In this document: one piece after another, positions 62,510 through 64,000 of the stretch
Position numbering within the stretch: the stretch's first letter is position 1
How the letters are laid out: every line of letters starts with the position of its first letter
From: a virus
Virus record (IMG/VR): IMGVR_UViG_3300045922_000167
Coordinates: 1 to 64,000 of that record
Direction: 5' to 3' (one strand)
Length of the DNA: 64,000 nucleotides
Translations under genes and position numbers: made by a program
Notes under the pieces: model-generated
The model's database searches: none
Seen by the model: the letters and a program-made list of their open reading frames with translations, nothing else
What the model was told of the DNA's origin: nothing

Positions 62510-63007
62510 TTAGTTTGCTTCTACTTTGTAAAAAAATTTATGATATAAAATATCTTTAGGGTTTACTTTCCACCAGTTAGGAATATTGTACAATAAAGCT
62601 ACGTATTCAGAACAAAATAGTTTACGTTGATCATTTCTACTTCTTGTAGGTTCTATCCATTTACCAGTTAGTAAGTAAATAGGATAATATACAAATAAGC
62701 TAAGAAAATCGTATTTACTTCCTAAATAAAAGTTAGCTTTAATAGCAAAGTCTCTTTCAATAATTGGATGTATACAGCGTAACACTACGTATTCTTTGTT
62801 TTTTAATCTTTCTTCAACAGGTACAGCTATTATTCCTTTTTCATCAGCCTCATTTAAAAATAGTCTACCCCAGTTACTTACTATCACACCTACGTGATTA
62901 TATCTTGTGTTTAAAAATAGTCTAATAAATACTGGTATCCAAGTAAGTGGTTTCGTAATCTTAAATTTGGTATGAAACAAGATTACATCACCTGTTTTAA
63001 GTTCCAT
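62510..63007 (-). CDS. Permuted papain-like (NlpC/P60, YiiX-type) hydrolase, 165 aa
   Basis: A His in YNHVGV (His38) and a Cys in FCSEYV (Cys132, with Glu134 following) are in the order His-then-Cys, characteristic of the permuted papain-like YiiX/YebB group. The start MELKTGDVILFHT is also typical, as is the hydrophobic stretch LFVYYPIYLLTG before the Cys. Such enzymes cut peptide or acyl-amide bonds, in phages often cell-wall peptides. It is translated in the same direction as the large gene at 63009, which ends one base earlier, so the two are coupled. Whether it acts in lysis or in the particle is unclear. Confidence 0.75.
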   Translation of the reverse strand: MELKTGDVILFHTKFKITKPLTWIPVFIRLFLNTRYNHVGVIVSNWGRLFLNEADEKGIIAVPVEERLKNKEYVVLRCIHPIIERDFAIKANFYLGSKYDFLSLFVYYPIYLLTGKWIEPTRSRNDQRKLFCSEYVALLYNIPNWWKVNPKDILYHKFFYKVEAN

Positions 63008-63008
63008 A

Positions 63009-64000
63009 TTATCTATATCTAGTTGCGTCAGGTTGGCTAATATATCTTTGTTGCATCATCTTGTCTTTTAAGAATCGCTGTGCTTGTGAAGAGTTTGCTG
63101 CTGTTGGTGGTAACGCACCCATTTGTCTCATTCTGTATCTATCCATAGCAGCTTTTTCAGCTTGCATTTTATTCCATTGTGCTTGTCTTGCTTTAGCACC
63201 AGTAACCGTAGCATCACCCGCAGTAATAGGACTAGTTGCCATTAACACACCTCCAGTAACTGGATTAAATCTAGTAGCTGTTCGTAAACCAGCTGATACG
63301 CCTCCTTTAAGTGTAGAACCTACGGTTCTTGCCGTTCTTAACGCATTACTTGTAGCTCCAGGAAATCTACTAGATACATCACCATACATATCTATTATAT
63401 CTACAAAATCAGCAATAGCTTGACTTATTCTATCATAGTTAATTGATCCAGGCGATTCACTCTCTTCGTTATTATTACTTCCAGCTGCATACGCACCAGC
63501 TGCGCCACCAAGTAACATTAGTCCAGCTAATCCACCTATTTTTATTGACTTATTGTTAATAAGGTTTTCATGTTTTTTTATAACTTCTTTATATTTTGAA
63601 AAATCAGTTTCGTTGGCTCTTGGGGCTGCGTCTGCTAATTCGTCTATTATTTTATCTGCTATGCTTTGGTTTTTACTATTTTTAATTATTTCATTGCGAA
63701 GTTTTATTTTAAAGTCTTTTAAATCGTAATCATTTAAACTTTCTATAGGATTTGAATTATAAAGTACTTTAACTGACTTAGGATTATTAGTTTGAGTATT
63801 TATATTAGCATTAAGAGTAGGTGTAGGCGTTGATGTAGGTGTAGGCTTAGTTACATTAGTATTAGGGGTAGTAGCAGACGTAGTAGTAGGAGTAACATTA
63901 GGAGTAGCTGCAGAAGCAACATTATTAGGTAAGTTAGTAGCATTAGGTGTATTAGCAACTGGTGTAGGCGTAGGTGTCGGTGTAGTAGAAGTAGTTACAG
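63009..64000 (-). CDS. C-terminal part of a large Pro/Thr-rich protein (runs off the right edge)
   Basis: A frame open to the window's right end; 329 residues are visible. The first ~75 (TTSTTPTPTPTPV and similar) are a Pro/Thr repeat, probably a flexible linker. A charged helical region follows (SLNDYDLKDFKIKLRNEI), then one hydrophobic Gly/Ala segment (IGGLAGLMLLGGAAGAYAAG), and a Gly/Ala/Thr-rich C-terminus. The composition resembles ejected internal virion proteins. An internal ATG at 63518 could look like a start, but the frame is continuous and protein-like upstream of it. The rest of the gene lies outside the window. Confidence 0.65.
   Translation of the reverse strand, partial: VTTSTTPTPTPTPVANTPNATNLPNNVASAATPNVTPTTTSATTPNTNVTKPTPTSTPTPTLNANINTQTNNPKSVKVLYNSNPIESLNDYDLKDFKIKLRNEIIKNSKNQSIADKIIDELADAAPRANETDFSKYKEVIKKHENLINNKSIKIGGLAGLMLLGGAAGAYAAGSNNNEESESPGSINYDRISQAIADFVDIIDMYGDVSSRFPGATSNALRTARTVGSTLKGGVSAGLRTATRFNPVTGGVLMATSPITAGDATVTGAKARQAQWNKMQAEKAAMDRYRMRQMGALPPTAANSSQAQRFLKDKMMQQRYISQPDATRYR

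Noticed and set aside
1-64000. Stop-codon reassignment, known in some crAss-like phages
   Set aside because: Genes of both arms end normally at TAA, TAG and TGA, and no gene needs an in-frame stop to be read through.

Overview
The window looks like about two thirds of a crAss-like phage genome (order Crassvirales), which would infect a Bacteroidota host. The evidence is the gene content and its order: a terminase-portal-scaffold-capsid-tail block, an HU/IHF-like protein inside the tail block, a very large tail stabilization ('muzzle') protein, two 'cargo'-type proteins, and then a giant open frame of more than 5,100 codons with the DFDxD signature of the crAss-like virion RNA polymerase. Base composition is roughly one third G+C by eye. 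TAA, TAG and TGA all act as ordinary stops, so the code is standard. No tRNA, CRISPR array, insertion sequence or integrase was seen. Both edges cut through genes.

Layout: two oppositely transcribed arms meet near 37.3 kb. The left arm (1-37240, minus strand) is the virion module. Read right to left it holds a possible small terminase, TerL, portal, a 75-aa protein, a scaffold-like protein, the major capsid protein, further head and connector proteins, an HU-like protein, the tail stabilization protein, a Cys-rich 92-aa protein, two internal virion proteins and the giant polymerase polyprotein. One small HU-like gene (18692-19081) sits in this arm on the opposite strand. The right arm (37522-62424, plus strand) starts with about ten small unfamiliar genes, among them three paralogues of one ~110-aa family, a lysozyme-like lipoprotein and an orphan 821-aa protein. 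It continues with a unimolecular-spanin candidate and the replication, recombination and nucleotide genes: PolA, SF2 helicase, DnaB-like helicase, RecT-like annealing protein, dCTP deaminase/dUTPase, TOPRIM primase, PD-(D/E)XK exonuclease, a dATP/dGTP-diphosphohydrolase-like domain, RecD-like helicase, ThyX and a DnaA-type HTH protein. At the right edge (62510-64000) two more minus-strand genes occur: a papain-like hydrolase and the end of a large Pro/Thr-rich protein.

How the genes work together: the giant polymerase is probably packaged and injected to transcribe early genes. The right arm then replicates the DNA (primase, two kinds of helicase, PolA), recombines it (RecE/RecT-type pair) and supplies dTMP (Dcd plus ThyX). 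The left arm builds the podovirus-like particle, and lysis functions are scattered (40.1, 44.5 and 62.5 kb).

The most interesting unexplained signals are at the nucleic-acid level. First, the word CTCAGTG (or CACTGAG) occurs 24 times on both strands, where composition predicts about four. Many copies extend into a two-box element, CTCAGTG-N7-AGAG followed by an A-tract, lying both between genes and inside genes in different reading frames. Second, the small-gene cluster at 37.4-44.4 kb is packed with perfect local inverted repeats, inside coding sequence as well as between genes, with a candidate structured RNA at 38.4-38.5 kb and a candidate H-type pseudoknot just before the 39029 gene. Third, the divergent intergenic region carries iteron-like repeats and may be a replication origin or control region.
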